Assembly (NCBI RefSeq): GCF_035934735.1 | Contig: NZ_CP142396.1 | Span: 1,798,001-1,862,000, forward strand | Length of the DNA stretch: 64,000 bases | From: Sedimentibacter sp. MB31-C6 | Lineage (GTDB): Bacteria > Bacillota > Clostridia > Tissierellales > Sedimentibacteraceae | Reading direction: 5' to 3' | Shown: positions 42,371 through 51,819 of the stretch, in pieces | How positions within the stretch are numbered: position 1 is the stretch's first letter | Layout: each line of letters opens with the position of its first letter | Program-made: the position numbers and the translations under genes | The notes under the pieces: model-generated | What the model was told of the DNA's origin: nothing | The model's database searches: none | What the model saw: the letters and a program-made list of their open reading frames with translations, nothing else

Positions 42371-43336
42371 GTGACCCGCATGACGAGGTTTCTGAAATTT
42401 AAAGGAATATTTAACTATAAGGGAGTGATTGGTATTGATAAACAACTATATCAACCCAACGGGGTAGGGCTGGTCTTAGAGGGCGGGGCTCTCCGGGGCG
42501 TTTTTACAGCAGGTGTGCTGGATTATTTCATGGAAAAGGGACTAAAATTTCCTTATGTGGTGGGAGTATCCGCAGGAGCATGTAACTTATTGGGATATGC
42601 CTCACATCAAATTGGGTATACGAAAAATTGCATGATTCAGGGAGAGGCTAAAAATCACTATTTTGGTGTTAATCAACTGATTCATGCAAAAACGATAATC
42701 AATTTAGATCGAATTTTTTATGAATATCCTTACAATCAACTTCCATTTGATTTTAAAGCTTTTTTTAATTCAGGTATTCGCACTGAGTTTGTCGTGACTA
42801 ATTGTGCCACAGGAAAAGCGGAATATCTTCATGAAAACCGTGATAATTATCGGCTTAGCACTTTGGGAAAAGCCTCTGCCAGTGTGCCGCTGTTTTCTAA
42901 AATGGTGGAGCTGGATGGAAAAAAATATTTGGATGGCGGGTTATCAGACTCTATTCCTATTGAACGTGCAGTTAAACAGGGTTATTCAAAAAACATAGTC
43001 GTTTTAACTCGCCGACTTGGAGACATGCCAACGATGAATTACTATCAGAGGATACTGTATCAAACATTTTACAAAGATTTTCCGAAACTACTGGATGCAA
43101 TTTTTAATAGGGCAGAAATGTATAAACGACAGATTATATTGCTGGAATGTCTGAAAGAAGATGGAAAAGTGTTTATAATCCGACCTGAGCTTCCAGAGAT
43201 AAAACGCTTTGAAACAGACCCTGACAAATTAGAATCATATTATAATCATGGTATAGAAATTGCGAAATCATGCTGGAAAGATCTCCAATCCTATTTATCA
43301 AATGATTTATATGAAAGACCAATGAGAGAGTATTAA
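42371..43336 (+). CDS. Patatin-like phospholipase
   Basis: This enzyme of about 300 residues has a Ser-Asp catalytic dyad. GLVLEGGALRGVFTAGVLDY gives the oxyanion loop, VVGVSAGACN the nucleophile elbow GxSxG, and YLDGGLSDSIPIERA the catalytic aspartate (DGG). Patatins release fatty acids from phospholipids. The start is uncertain: GTG 42371 and ATG 42380 lack an RBS, while GGGAGTG just before 42432 would suit a start near residue 21, where no standard codon is in frame. It leads an operon with a radical SAM enzyme and a fatty-acid-binding DegV protein. Confidence 0.9.
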   Translation: MTRMTRFLKFKGIFNYKGVIGIDKQLYQPNGVGLVLEGGALRGVFTAGVLDYFMEKGLKFPYVVGVSAGACNLLGYASHQIGYTKNCMIQGEAKNHYFGVNQLIHAKTIINLDRIFYEYPYNQLPFDFKAFFNSGIRTEFVVTNCATGKAEYLHENRDNYRLSTLGKASASVPLFSKMVELDGKKYLDGGLSDSIPIERAVKQGYSKNIVVLTRRLGDMPTMNYYQRILYQTFYKDFPKLLDAIFNRAEMYKRQIILLECLKEDGKVFIIRPELPEIKRFETDPDKLESYYNHGIEIAKSCWKDLQSYLSNDLYERPMREY

Positions 43337-43379
43337 ATAAATTATAATTATTAATTATATTTTGAGAGGAGAATTATAC

Positions 43380-44756
43380 ATGAATATTAATGATAAGGTA
43401 AAAGCTTTTGGTATTACACAAGCTATCAACTATCTGGAAAAAGATCCTGAAAGGAATATCCCTAAGTTGATGGAAATGGCAGACCGTTTTATGCCCAACG
43501 ATGAGTTTATCCAACAACGTGATGCAATTAGGGCATCAATCGAAAAAAAAGATAATTGGTATCAATTAATTATGAGAATATATGAGCTGGATAATGGGGC
43601 AAGATCTACTTTCTTTAGCAATTTTATATTGAACGAAAATGTATTTGGGTGGCCACAACAGGAAAAAAACCGTGAAAAATTTAAGTGCAATATTCCATGG
43701 ACTATTTTGCTGGATCCCACTTCTGCATGCAATCTGAAATGTAAAGGATGCTGGGCTGCAGAATATGGTCATAAACTCAACCTGTCCTACGATGATATAG
43801 ATTCAATTATTGAGCAGGGTAAAGCTTTAGGTATATATTTTTATATTTATACCGGTGGTGAACCATTAGTTCGCAAACAAGATTTAATGCGTTTGTGTAA
43901 AAAACATTCTGATTGTGTATTCCTATGCTTTACAAATTCCACATTGATTGATGAGGAGTTTTGCCAAGAATTACTGAGGGTAAAGAACTTTATTCCTGCG
44001 ATTAGTTTGGAGGGGTTTGAAGAAGCCAATGACAGCCGACGTGGAGAAGGTGTTTACTCCAAAGTAATGAAGTCCATGCAGCTTTTGAAAGAAAACAAGT
44101 TACCCTTTGGCATTTCGGTTTGTTATACCAGCGCTAACTATAATGATGTCACCAGTGAAGAGTTCTATGACAAAATCATAGATATGGGAGCTCTTTTTGC
44201 ATGGTTCTTTCATTATATGCCGGTAGGAAAAAGTGCTATACCGGAATTAATGGTAACACCTGAGCAAAGAGTTGAATTGATGGAGCGAATAAGAAGTTTT
44301 CGTAGGACAAAGCCAATATTTACCATGGATTTCCAAAATGATGCACAACATGTAGGAGGCTGTATTGCAGGTGGACGACGTTACCTTCATATCAATGCTG
44401 CTGGTGATGTTGATCCTTGTGTATTCATACATTATTCAAATGCCAATATTCATGATTGTACTCTGTTGGAAGCACTTCAGTCTCCTATTTTCATGGCTTA
44501 TCACGATGGGCAGCCATTCAATGAGAATATGCTTCGACCATGCCCTATGCTTGAAAACCCTGAAATTTTACCTGAAATGGTCAGAAGAACAGGTGCTCAT
44601 TCAACGGATCCGGAGGCACCGGAAAGTGCAGAAGAATTATGTGCCCGTACAATTGATTATGCAGAGAAATGGGCTCCTGTAGCTGAACAAATCATGTGTG
44701 AGCGCGCTTGTTCTAAAGACTGCTCTCAGTTTTTAAAGGCAGAAGAGAGGGTATAA
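43380..44756 (+). CDS. Radical SAM enzyme with C-terminal cysteine cluster
   Basis: This 458-residue enzyme starts at ATG 43380 behind GAGAGGAG. A helical N-terminal domain of about 100 residues is followed by the radical SAM signature SACNLKCKGCW (cysteines near 117, 121, 124), YTGGEPLVRK and ISLEGFEEANDSRRGEG. Further cysteines (GGCIAGG, VDPCVF, LRPCPM, CERACSKDC) suggest SPASM-like auxiliary iron-sulfur clusters. The substrate is unknown. Position between a phospholipase and a fatty-acid-binding protein suggests lipid or headgroup chemistry, but peptide modification cannot be excluded. Confidence 0.88.
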   Translation: MNINDKVKAFGITQAINYLEKDPERNIPKLMEMADRFMPNDEFIQQRDAIRASIEKKDNWYQLIMRIYELDNGARSTFFSNFILNENVFGWPQQEKNREKFKCNIPWTILLDPTSACNLKCKGCWAAEYGHKLNLSYDDIDSIIEQGKALGIYFYIYTGGEPLVRKQDLMRLCKKHSDCVFLCFTNSTLIDEEFCQELLRVKNFIPAISLEGFEEANDSRRGEGVYSKVMKSMQLLKENKLPFGISVCYTSANYNDVTSEEFYDKIIDMGALFAWFFHYMPVGKSAIPELMVTPEQRVELMERIRSFRRTKPIFTMDFQNDAQHVGGCIAGGRRYLHINAAGDVDPCVFIHYSNANIHDCTLLEALQSPIFMAYHDGQPFNENMLRPCPMLENPEILPEMVRRTGAHSTDPEAPESAEELCARTIDYAEKWAPVAEQIMCERACSKDCSQFLKAEERV

Positions 44757-44758
44757 CA

Positions 44759-45610
44759 ATGTCTTATCAAATTGTTACCGATGCTACAGCTGATATGGAT
44801 TATAGTTTGTTGGATGCTCATGTAATTCCAATGAAGGTGTATATTAATCAAAAGGAGTTTCTATATGGTCCAGATGGTAATATTAGTGTCAGAACATTTT
44901 ATGAAGCATTGCGAGAAGGAACGATAGCCACTACATCCCAAATTACTCCTTTTGAATTTAACTATGTTTTTGAAAAATATATGGCAGAGGGAAAGGATGT
45001 TTTATATTTAGCATTCTCTTCGGGTATGTCAGGAACCTATCAAAATGCTCTTCTTAGTGCAGTTGAGTTAATGAAGAAATACCCACAGCGGCGTATCATC
45101 TGTGTTGATACACTCTCAGCCTCAGTAAAAGAAGGATATCTAGTATATGAAGCGGTAAAGAGAAAGAAGGAAGGAATGAAACTAGATGATTTAGTAAACT
45201 GGGTGATGGAAAAAAGAGTGAAAATACACAATAGATTTATAGTAGATGACCTTGAAACATTGAAAAGGGGAGGGCGTATTTCTAGGGCTACCGCTTTAAC
45301 TGGGATGGCACTTCAGATTAAACCAATCTTGGAAATCAACGAAGAAGGGAATTTGCAGTTTGTTAAGAAGGAAAGGGGCAGAAAAAAATCAATAAGGTCA
45401 TTGTTTTGCTATTATAAAGAAAAGAAGAGAGAATGCTGTGAAGATACAGTTGTAATTGGACATGGAGATTGTATGGACGATGCAATAATACTTAGTGGCT
45501 ATATTCATGAAAAATTTCCTAATACAGACATTATAATTACACCCGTTGGCCCAGTCATAGGAGCTCATACTGGTTCAGGTATGCTATCAATTGCTTTTAA
45601 CAGCGGTTAG
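44759..45610 (+). CDS. DegV family fatty-acid-binding protein (copy 1)
   Basis: This 283-residue protein starts two bases after the radical SAM stop. DegV hallmarks are IVTDATADM, TTSQITPFEF, LAFSSGMSGTYQNA, DDLETLKRGGRIS and GPVIGAHTGSGM. DegV/FakB proteins hold a fatty acid and present it to fatty acid kinase FakA for phosphorylation. No FakA gene is in the window, so it would work with the host kinase. Next to a patatin, it could collect the released fatty acid. Confidence 0.92.
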   Translation: MSYQIVTDATADMDYSLLDAHVIPMKVYINQKEFLYGPDGNISVRTFYEALREGTIATTSQITPFEFNYVFEKYMAEGKDVLYLAFSSGMSGTYQNALLSAVELMKKYPQRRIICVDTLSASVKEGYLVYEAVKRKKEGMKLDDLVNWVMEKRVKIHNRFIVDDLETLKRGGRISRATALTGMALQIKPILEINEEGNLQFVKKERGRKKSIRSLFCYYKEKKRECCEDTVVIGHGDCMDDAIILSGYIHEKFPNTDIIITPVGPVIGAHTGSGMLSIAFNSG

Positions 45611-45734
45611 GGGCATATCTAAAAATAGCAGAACGATCAATAAAAGAATCTATGGTAATAAGGGTATCGTAAATCGAGGAGAGTTTTAATTTAATTAAGA
45701 AAGTATCCTTATACAATAGGAGGAGATTCTCTAA

Positions 45735-46814
45735 ATGACAATAGAACAAAAAAAGAACTTTATTATAAATATTATTTATTTAGGTATAATTACTGGTATT
45801 ATATATATTTTCATAAAGCATATTTTTGTTTTGATTATGCCTTTTTTAATTGGATTTATAGTAGCATTACTATTACGTCCGGCTATACATTTTACAGCTG
45901 AAAAATTTCATATTCCGCATAAAGCTGCTGCAATTTTATTAATTCTATTGTTTTATAGTATATCAGGCTTATTTTTATCATGGATTAGTTTATATTGTCT
46001 TGCTGAAATAAAGGACAGTATTGCTAGGATTCCAGAAATGTATGTGCTATATATTGAACCTGTAATTAATGATCTTTTTACGATTATAGAAGAAGTATCC
46101 ACGGATATTGATCCAAGTATTGTTAGTGTAATCCAAGACATATCAGCTTTCCTATTTAAATCGGTAGATTCACTGGTTTCTAAGATATCCTCAACAGTAA
46201 TTCAGTTTATATCATCATTTGTATCTTTCTTGCCGAGCTTATTTTTAGGAATTGTATTCGCAATAATTTTTTCGTTTTTTATTGCTATAGATTACAATAA
46301 GATTATTGATTATATTTCAGAAAAATTCAAACCCAAAACTCAGAGTTTTATCAATGAAGTTAAAGGGTTTGCTACTGAAATTGGTCTTAAATATCTAAAA
46401 GCATATTTAATTTTAATGGGGATAACATTTGTAGAGCTAGCATTAGGTCTCACTATATTGAAAGTAGACAGAGCTGTCAATATTGCTGCATTAATTGCGG
46501 TCATCGATTTTCTTCCAATACTGGGGACTGGAGGGATTATTATACCATGGATTATTTTTGAAGTTATAAAAGGTAACTTATCGTTTGCCTTTGGCCTTAC
46601 TATATTATATCTTATTATAACAGTTGTACGTAATATATTAGAACCAAAATTGATAGGAGGTCAAATTGGTTTACATCCTATTGTTATGATAATTTGCATG
46701 TATATAGGGCTGAAAAGTTTTGGGTTTGCAGGTCTTATTATTCTGCCTGTAATCATAGCATTCCTTAAGCATCAATATGATACTAATAAGTTCCAATATT
46801 TCAAGCAAGTGTAA
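45735..46814 (+). CDS. AI-2E family transporter
   Basis: This 359-residue protein has about eight hydrophobic segments and the family features: FLIGFIVALLLRPAIHF near residue 35, IVFAIIFSFFIAID, then VIDFLPILGTGGIIIPW and LEPKLIGGQIGLHPIVMI. The family exports or exchanges various small molecules; quorum-signal export is one proposed role and Na+/H+ exchange is another. AGGAGGAG precedes ATG. It is separated from the degV operon by 124 bases and probably has its own promoter. Confidence 0.9.
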   Translation: MTIEQKKNFIINIIYLGIITGIIYIFIKHIFVLIMPFLIGFIVALLLRPAIHFTAEKFHIPHKAAAILLILLFYSISGLFLSWISLYCLAEIKDSIARIPEMYVLYIEPVINDLFTIIEEVSTDIDPSIVSVIQDISAFLFKSVDSLVSKISSTVIQFISSFVSFLPSLFLGIVFAIIFSFFIAIDYNKIIDYISEKFKPKTQSFINEVKGFATEIGLKYLKAYLILMGITFVELALGLTILKVDRAVNIAALIAVIDFLPILGTGGIIIPWIIFEVIKGNLSFAFGLTILYLIITVVRNILEPKLIGGQIGLHPIVMIICMYIGLKSFGFAGLIILPVIIAFLKHQYDTNKFQYFKQV

Positions 46815-46992
46815 AACTGAATTAAGACACTGATGTGGGGTCAATATAGATCATTCCATAATTTATTATTAGATTTAGCGATATTAATTTTAAGAATGGA
46901 AATAACAATATAGAAATATTGAAAGTCTTCAGACATAAAATAGTATGATAATTTTCAGTAAGATTAAACCAAATATATGCGTGAGGTAGTAT

Positions 46993-48081
46993 ATGAATAT
47001 AGTAGATTATACAGAATCAAAGATGGATAGTTTTAAAAATGCTCAGTTTAATCAGGTGGATAGCTTAATTCTATCACAGTTTGCCTATGTCTATTTTAGC
47101 AATGTGATACCAGGTATCCAAGACCAAGGAGAACCCATGCCTATTGCAGAATTATTGAAAGCTGAAAATATCCCCAAGATGCTGCATAATGTGCGTGACC
47201 CAAAAAACAATTACAGACTTTTGCTTGCGCTTGGTATGAGTCCACGTTTTAGGAATATTCGTATGTGTTGCTATTCTGACAGCCTGAATATAACTGAACA
47301 GAAACAATTTGCCGCTGTCACTTATCTTATTGATGATAAAAATGCCTATATTGCCTATCGAGGTACTGATTCAAGTTTCGTTGGATGGAAGGAAGACTTT
47401 AATATGGCTTTTATTTCCCCCATACCTGCACAGCAGGAAGGAGTTTTATATTTGAATTCTGTTGCAGAGAAATTTCCACATATGCTGATGATAGGCGGAC
47501 ATTCTAAGGGAGGAAATATTGCAGTCTATTCTGCTATGGAGTGTCATCCCTCAATTCAATCACGGATATTAAAGGTGTATAGTCATGATGGTCCAGGTTT
47601 TAAAGACGAAATATTTACAAGTGAAAAATATGGGCGGATAAAAGCAAAAATACACAAAACCTTGCCACAGTCCTCCTTGGTCGGGATGCTTCTCCATCAT
47701 CAAGAGGATTATACTGTAGTAGAAAGCAAACAATTTTGGATTATGCAGCATGATCCCTTCTCTTGGTTAGTAAATAAAGATGACTTCAAATATGCACAAA
47801 GTATCACTGACGGTGCAGAGCATATTAATATAGTCATAAATCAATGGCTTTCAACCTTGGATGATGAAAAACGAGAACTATTTGTAACTACACTTTATAG
47901 TGTAATTGATTCAATTGGTGTAGTGAATTTTAGTGATCTAACTGAGGACTGGTATAAGAATTCAAATTTAGCCTTGGCTGCCGTTAAGGGAATAGACACA
48001 GAAACAAAGCGTTTTGTTTTTGAGACATTAAAGTCACTTTTTGCCTTATATGTGAAAAATCTCCGTATTCCCCTAAAATAA
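46993..48081 (+). CDS. Mbeg1-like (DUF2974) alpha/beta-hydrolase
   Basis: This 362-residue protein has a lipase fold. AYIAYRGTDSSFVGWKEDF near residue 116 is the oxyanion/loop motif of lipase class 3 relatives, and MIGGHSKGGNIAVYSA near 165 is the GxSxG nucleophile elbow. There is no signal peptide, so it acts in the cytoplasm or at the inner membrane face. The substrate is unknown. It is the second lipid-hydrolase fold in the cargo. Confidence 0.85.
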   Translation: MNIVDYTESKMDSFKNAQFNQVDSLILSQFAYVYFSNVIPGIQDQGEPMPIAELLKAENIPKMLHNVRDPKNNYRLLLALGMSPRFRNIRMCCYSDSLNITEQKQFAAVTYLIDDKNAYIAYRGTDSSFVGWKEDFNMAFISPIPAQQEGVLYLNSVAEKFPHMLMIGGHSKGGNIAVYSAMECHPSIQSRILKVYSHDGPGFKDEIFTSEKYGRIKAKIHKTLPQSSLVGMLLHHQEDYTVVESKQFWIMQHDPFSWLVNKDDFKYAQSITDGAEHINIVINQWLSTLDDEKRELFVTTLYSVIDSIGVVNFSDLTEDWYKNSNLALAAVKGIDTETKRFVFETLKSLFALYVKNLRIPLK

Positions 48082-48245
48082 TCAGACCCTATAAAGTTAT
48101 ATAAGGATGAGTATTGACTTGCAGCTGATTTATTGTATTTATTTTATCTGCAGGAAGTTCTTAAAAGGCATTATAGAAGATGCAAATAAATTTCATGGGA
48201 TAACAAGTTAAAAAATATGTTTATGCGCTCATTAAGGGAGATATT

Positions 48246-49175
48246 ATGAAGAATAAGTTTATATTAACTTTTGTTTTGTTCGCAATAATTTTTGCTTTAT
48301 TATATAAAGGAGTCCAGGACTTGGATTTTATAGATTCTGATAAAAATCAAGAAAGAACAAACTCAATCACCACATATAAAGATAGTACAGAAATTGAATC
48401 TGTCGATAGTGATAATCTTATATTTTTACTTTGCGGAGTGGATTCGGCAGATATTGAAGAGTCAGGTACTAGAACAGATGCTATTATTATTATAAAAACA
48501 GATTTTGATACAGGAGAAATTAGCTTATTATCAATTCCTAGAGATACAAAGATTACTATTAACAATAAAACACAAAAAATCAACTCAGCTCATGCAATTA
48601 ATGGAATGGAATTGACAATGGAAACAGTGAATGATTTATTAGGGCTAGACATAGAGTATTATGTAAAAGTTGACTACAAAGTTGTAATGGATGTAGTAGA
48701 CATTATAGGAGGTGTGGAGATAGAGGTTCCTTTCTTAATGGAATATAAGGATCCTGTAGCAGTACCACCTCTGGATATTTATATTGAAGAAGGTCTCAGA
48801 GTATTAGATGGTAAGAATGCCCACGATTTTTTGAGATGGAGAAAAAACAACTTGCAGACGGTGCAGTATCCTGAAGGAGACTTGGGTAGAATAAAGGCAC
48901 AGCAGTATTTTTTAACTGAGATGATAAAACAAACATTAAATTCCGACAATTTGATGATAAAAATGCCTTCCATTGCAAAGACATATTTTGAAAATATTGA
49001 AACAAATCTTAATATGCAAGCGATATTTAAAGGAATTAGATTAGCTAATAACTTAGATACTGATAATATAGTTTCTGAAGTTTTACCGGGAGAAGGAAGA
49101 TATATTGGAAATGTATCATATTATCTACATGATGAAGAGGAGACCAAGGAAGTAGTAAATAGGCTATATAGATAA
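48246..49175 (+). CDS. LytR-CpsA-Psr (LCP) family glycopolymer transferase
   Basis: This 309-residue protein has one N-terminal membrane anchor (FILTFVLFAIIFALLYKGV) and an extracellular LCP domain: LLCGVDSADIEESGTRTDAI, LLSIPRDTKITINN, KINSAHAINGME and DVVDIIGGVEIEVPF. LCP enzymes attach teichoic acids or other glycopolymers to peptidoglycan. AAGGGAG lies before ATG. In this cargo it points to modification of the cell envelope. It could also affect the polymers to which the SLH protein binds, but this is inference. Confidence 0.9.
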   Translation: MKNKFILTFVLFAIIFALLYKGVQDLDFIDSDKNQERTNSITTYKDSTEIESVDSDNLIFLLCGVDSADIEESGTRTDAIIIIKTDFDTGEISLLSIPRDTKITINNKTQKINSAHAINGMELTMETVNDLLGLDIEYYVKVDYKVVMDVVDIIGGVEIEVPFLMEYKDPVAVPPLDIYIEEGLRVLDGKNAHDFLRWRKNNLQTVQYPEGDLGRIKAQQYFLTEMIKQTLNSDNLMIKMPSIAKTYFENIETNLNMQAIFKGIRLANNLDTDNIVSEVLPGEGRYIGNVSYYLHDEEETKEVVNRLYR

Positions 49176-49290
49176 TAAATTATAATTGTATTATATAAAA
49201 GTAACTAGAAAGATTCTAATTTTACAGATATCTTTAACACAAGAAATAATAAATAGGTAAAAGAGAATAAATAAAATTTAAGTATATGTA

Positions 49291-49340
49291 TTGACATATC
49301 TGTTAAAAAATAATACAATAATTATAAATCGGACGTATGT
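49291..49340 (+). promoter_or_regulatory. Consensus promoter with GGACGTA site
   Basis: TTGACA at 49291 and TACAAT at 49314 are spaced by 17 bases. CGGACGTATGT at 49330-49340 follows the -10, in the same place as the GGAC/GTCC operator of the first TetR. This points to autoregulation by the TetR that starts at 49365. Confidence 0.75.
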
Positions 49341-49364
49341 ATTAATATGTTAAGGAGAAATACA

Positions 49365-49946
49365 ATGCAAGATGAAATGGAAAAAACAAATCAATCCCAA
49401 AAAATATTAATTTCTGCGTTTGAATGTATTTCAACAAACGGATATGCAAATGTGTCTTTACGTGATATAGCAAGTGAAGCAGGTGTCGCTCTAAGTCAAA
49501 TTAACTATTATTTTAATAATAAAGAAGGTTTATTTGTAGAAGTCGTAAAAATGATGGTGCAAAAATACCTGAAGGAGGTAGAAGAGCGTTTAAGAATAGA
49601 TGTTAATCCAAAAGAAAAGATATCAGATCTTATTATGTATTTCATTGAAGTATTAGAAAAAGAACCAAAGTTATTTAAATTGCTGTATGACTTAACTAGT
49701 ATGGCACTTTGGTCAACTAGATTCAGCAATATGCTTTCTGAAATGTTTAAGGATATGGCAGATATAATAGATAAACATATATTGAATTCATTGACATTAA
49801 AAAGTAAATTAAGAAACTATAACTCAAGATCTTTAGCAAGAATGATTTTTGGGGCAATCTTTGGTATTGCAATTCAAGTTATGATAGATTCTGACGAAAA
49901 GGAACTATTAAAAACTTTAAATTCAATTGAATTAGTATTTGATTAA
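49365..49946 (+). CDS. TetR/AcrR family regulator (paralogue B)
   Basis: This 193-residue repressor starts at ATG 49365 behind AAGGAG. The HTH (NQSQKILISAFECISTNGYA, SLRDIASEAGVALSQINYYF) is nearly the same as in paralogue A and the ligand domain is also alike (FKLLYDLTSMALWSTRF). The shared recognition helix predicts overlapping DNA targets. It precedes the degV-yidC operon by about 110 bases, where another GACGTAC site lies. Confidence 0.92.
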   Translation: MQDEMEKTNQSQKILISAFECISTNGYANVSLRDIASEAGVALSQINYYFNNKEGLFVEVVKMMVQKYLKEVEERLRIDVNPKEKISDLIMYFIEVLEKEPKLFKLLYDLTSMALWSTRFSNMLSEMFKDMADIIDKHILNSLTLKSKLRNYNSRSLARMIFGAIFGIAIQVMIDSDEKELLKTLNSIELVFD

Positions 49947-50006
49947 CATAATGAATATTAGAATAATCTGGATAAAAAAACTAATTATTTTTTTAAAAAC
50001 AATAAT

Positions 50007-50018
50007 ACAGACGTACGA
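50007..50018. promoter_or_regulatory. GACGTAC operator-like site before the second degV
   Basis: ACAGACGTACGA contains the palindrome CGTACG and resembles the GGACGTA site near 49331 and the GGAC/GTCC dyad at 40377. It lies 39 bases before the DegV start codon. Confidence 0.45.
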
Positions 50019-50056
50019 TTTATTACTTGGAATATTAAATTAGTGGGGAGATTAAA

Positions 50057-50962
50057 ATGAAACCGATAATTATTACAGATTCTAATTGTGATCTCAATGG
50101 AGATTATTTAACCGACAATAAAATTGCAGTTATCCCTATTAGATTTTATTTAAAAGGCGATAAGATGCCTTTGATTCCATCATATAATTACTTAATTGAA
50201 AAAGACCCAAATGACTTAACAGAGTATATGACTTATAGTGAATTTTATGATGAGATTCGAGGTGATGGAATTGCGACTACTTCCCAGATTTCACCCTATG
50301 ATTTTAAAAGATACTTTAATATCTATGCTTCAAAGGGATACCCAATAATTTATATTGGATTTTCATCAGGTTTGAGCAATACATTAGATAATGCAATTCT
50401 TGCTCGTCAAGAAATTATGGATGAAGATAAAGAAGCTGATATAACAATAATTGACACTAAAAGTGCTACTTCGGGGCAAGGACTACTGGTATATTATGCT
50501 GCGGAAATGCTAAAGGGCGGAAGCACAAAGAATGAAGTTATTAATTGGATCGAAGAGAACTCACTAAAAGTGAATGTATGGTTTACTGTTGATGACCTAG
50601 AACAGTTAAAGAGGGGTGGCAGGATTTCACAAACTACTGCTAACTTAGGCACTTTATTGAATGTTAAGCCTGTTTTAAGGATTGATAAATTCGGGAAATT
50701 AGTCCCAACCCAAAGGGTAAGAGGACGAAAAAGAGCTTTAATAGAATTGTTTGAGCAGCTTAAAGCAAATATAGTAAATTCAAAAGAGCAAATTATCTTT
50801 ATAAATCATGGAGATTGCATAGAAGATGCGGAATATTTGAAAAGCTTGATTACTGATAAAATTGAAGTGAAGGATGTAATTATAAATTATACAGGACCGG
50901 TAATCGGAACACATACTGGAGCAGGAATATTAAGTGTCGCATTTCTAGGGACTGCAGAGTAG
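50057..50962 (+). CDS. DegV family fatty-acid-binding protein (copy 2)
   Basis: This 301-residue DegV protein has IITDSNCDLNGD, TTSQISPYDF, IGFSSGLSNTLDNA, DDLEQLKRGGRIS and GPVIGTHTGAGI. It is a different paralogue from copy 1, so the two probably prefer different fatty acids. GGGGAG lies before ATG. It starts a run of five closely packed membrane/lipid genes (degV, yidC, CmpB-like, HD, lipid kinase). Confidence 0.92.
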   Translation: MKPIIITDSNCDLNGDYLTDNKIAVIPIRFYLKGDKMPLIPSYNYLIEKDPNDLTEYMTYSEFYDEIRGDGIATTSQISPYDFKRYFNIYASKGYPIIYIGFSSGLSNTLDNAILARQEIMDEDKEADITIIDTKSATSGQGLLVYYAAEMLKGGSTKNEVINWIEENSLKVNVWFTVDDLEQLKRGGRISQTTANLGTLLNVKPVLRIDKFGKLVPTQRVRGRKRALIELFEQLKANIVNSKEQIIFINHGDCIEDAEYLKSLITDKIEVKDVIINYTGPVIGTHTGAGILSVAFLGTAE

Positions 50963-50981
50963 TTGAAAGGAAGGGATTAAA

Positions 50982-51761
50982 GTGTTTGATTTTGTTGCAT
51001 ATCCAATTGGATACATGTTAAATCTGGTATATAACAGTCTTGCATTTCAAAATTATGGAGCAGCAATAATTATAGTGACCTTAATAATAAAGCTAATTCT
51101 GATGCCTCTAGTAATAGGGCAGCAAAATTCTAGTTCTAAACTCAACAATATACAACCTGAATTGAAGAAAATACAAGAGAAATATAAAGACAATGCTGAA
51201 AAGTTAAGCCAAGAAACTATGAAGTTATATAAATCACAAGGGGTAAATCCATTTACTTCAATAATGTCTGTTTTTATACAGATGCCAATTTTGTTTTCAA
51301 TGTACCATGTTGTTTCAAATCCGATGAAATATATGATGTTAGATAAAAATGAGTTATTAAATATGAACTTTTTTGGAATTAATCTGGCAGCAACGCCTAC
51401 CTGGAGTTATGACAAGTTATTTGGAGCTAATATTAGCAATGAAAATTTAATCTTACTTATAGTTCCAATAGCTGCAGTAATTACAAGTTATATTGCAACC
51501 AAATATTCAACGAAACAGACATCTGGAAATAATACAGATCAGATGCAAAGCTCTATGATGAGCACCATGGCTTTAATATCACCAATTATGACAGGAATCA
51601 TCACTTTTACTGTACCAGCAGGGCTGGGTCTTTATTGGATTGTTAGCAATGCGTTCCAAATAGTTCAGCAATTTTTAATAAATAAATTCATTAATAAGAA
51701 AAATTCAAGTTTGGATTCAAAGTTGAAAAAGAGAATTGCAGGTATAATATCTGGCTTATAG
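50982..51761 (+). CDS. yidC: YidC/Oxa1 family membrane protein insertase
   Basis: This 259-residue protein starts at GTG behind AAGGAAGGG. It has the Oxa1 fold: GAAIIIVTLIIKLILMPLVI, the coiled coil ELKKIQEKYKDNAEKLSQE, NPFTSIMSVFIQMPILFSMY and the glycine-rich last helices. The positive residue of the insertion groove is lysine here (TLIIK) rather than the usual arginine. No lipoprotein-type signal is visible at the N-terminus. The canonical host yidC normally lies by rnpA and jag, so this is an extra insertase for specific clients or stress. Confidence 0.9.
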   Translation: MFDFVAYPIGYMLNLVYNSLAFQNYGAAIIIVTLIIKLILMPLVIGQQNSSSKLNNIQPELKKIQEKYKDNAEKLSQETMKLYKSQGVNPFTSIMSVFIQMPILFSMYHVVSNPMKYMMLDKNELLNMNFFGINLAATPTWSYDKLFGANISNENLILLIVPIAAVITSYIATKYSTKQTSGNNTDQMQSSMMSTMALISPIMTGIITFTVPAGLGLYWIVSNAFQIVQQFLINKFINKKNSSLDSKLKKRIAGIISGL

Positions 51762-51819
51762 TTGAATGGTAGATATTTAGTTTGAAGCTTATATATAAAA
51801 CAATGGGGAGCATGAATTT

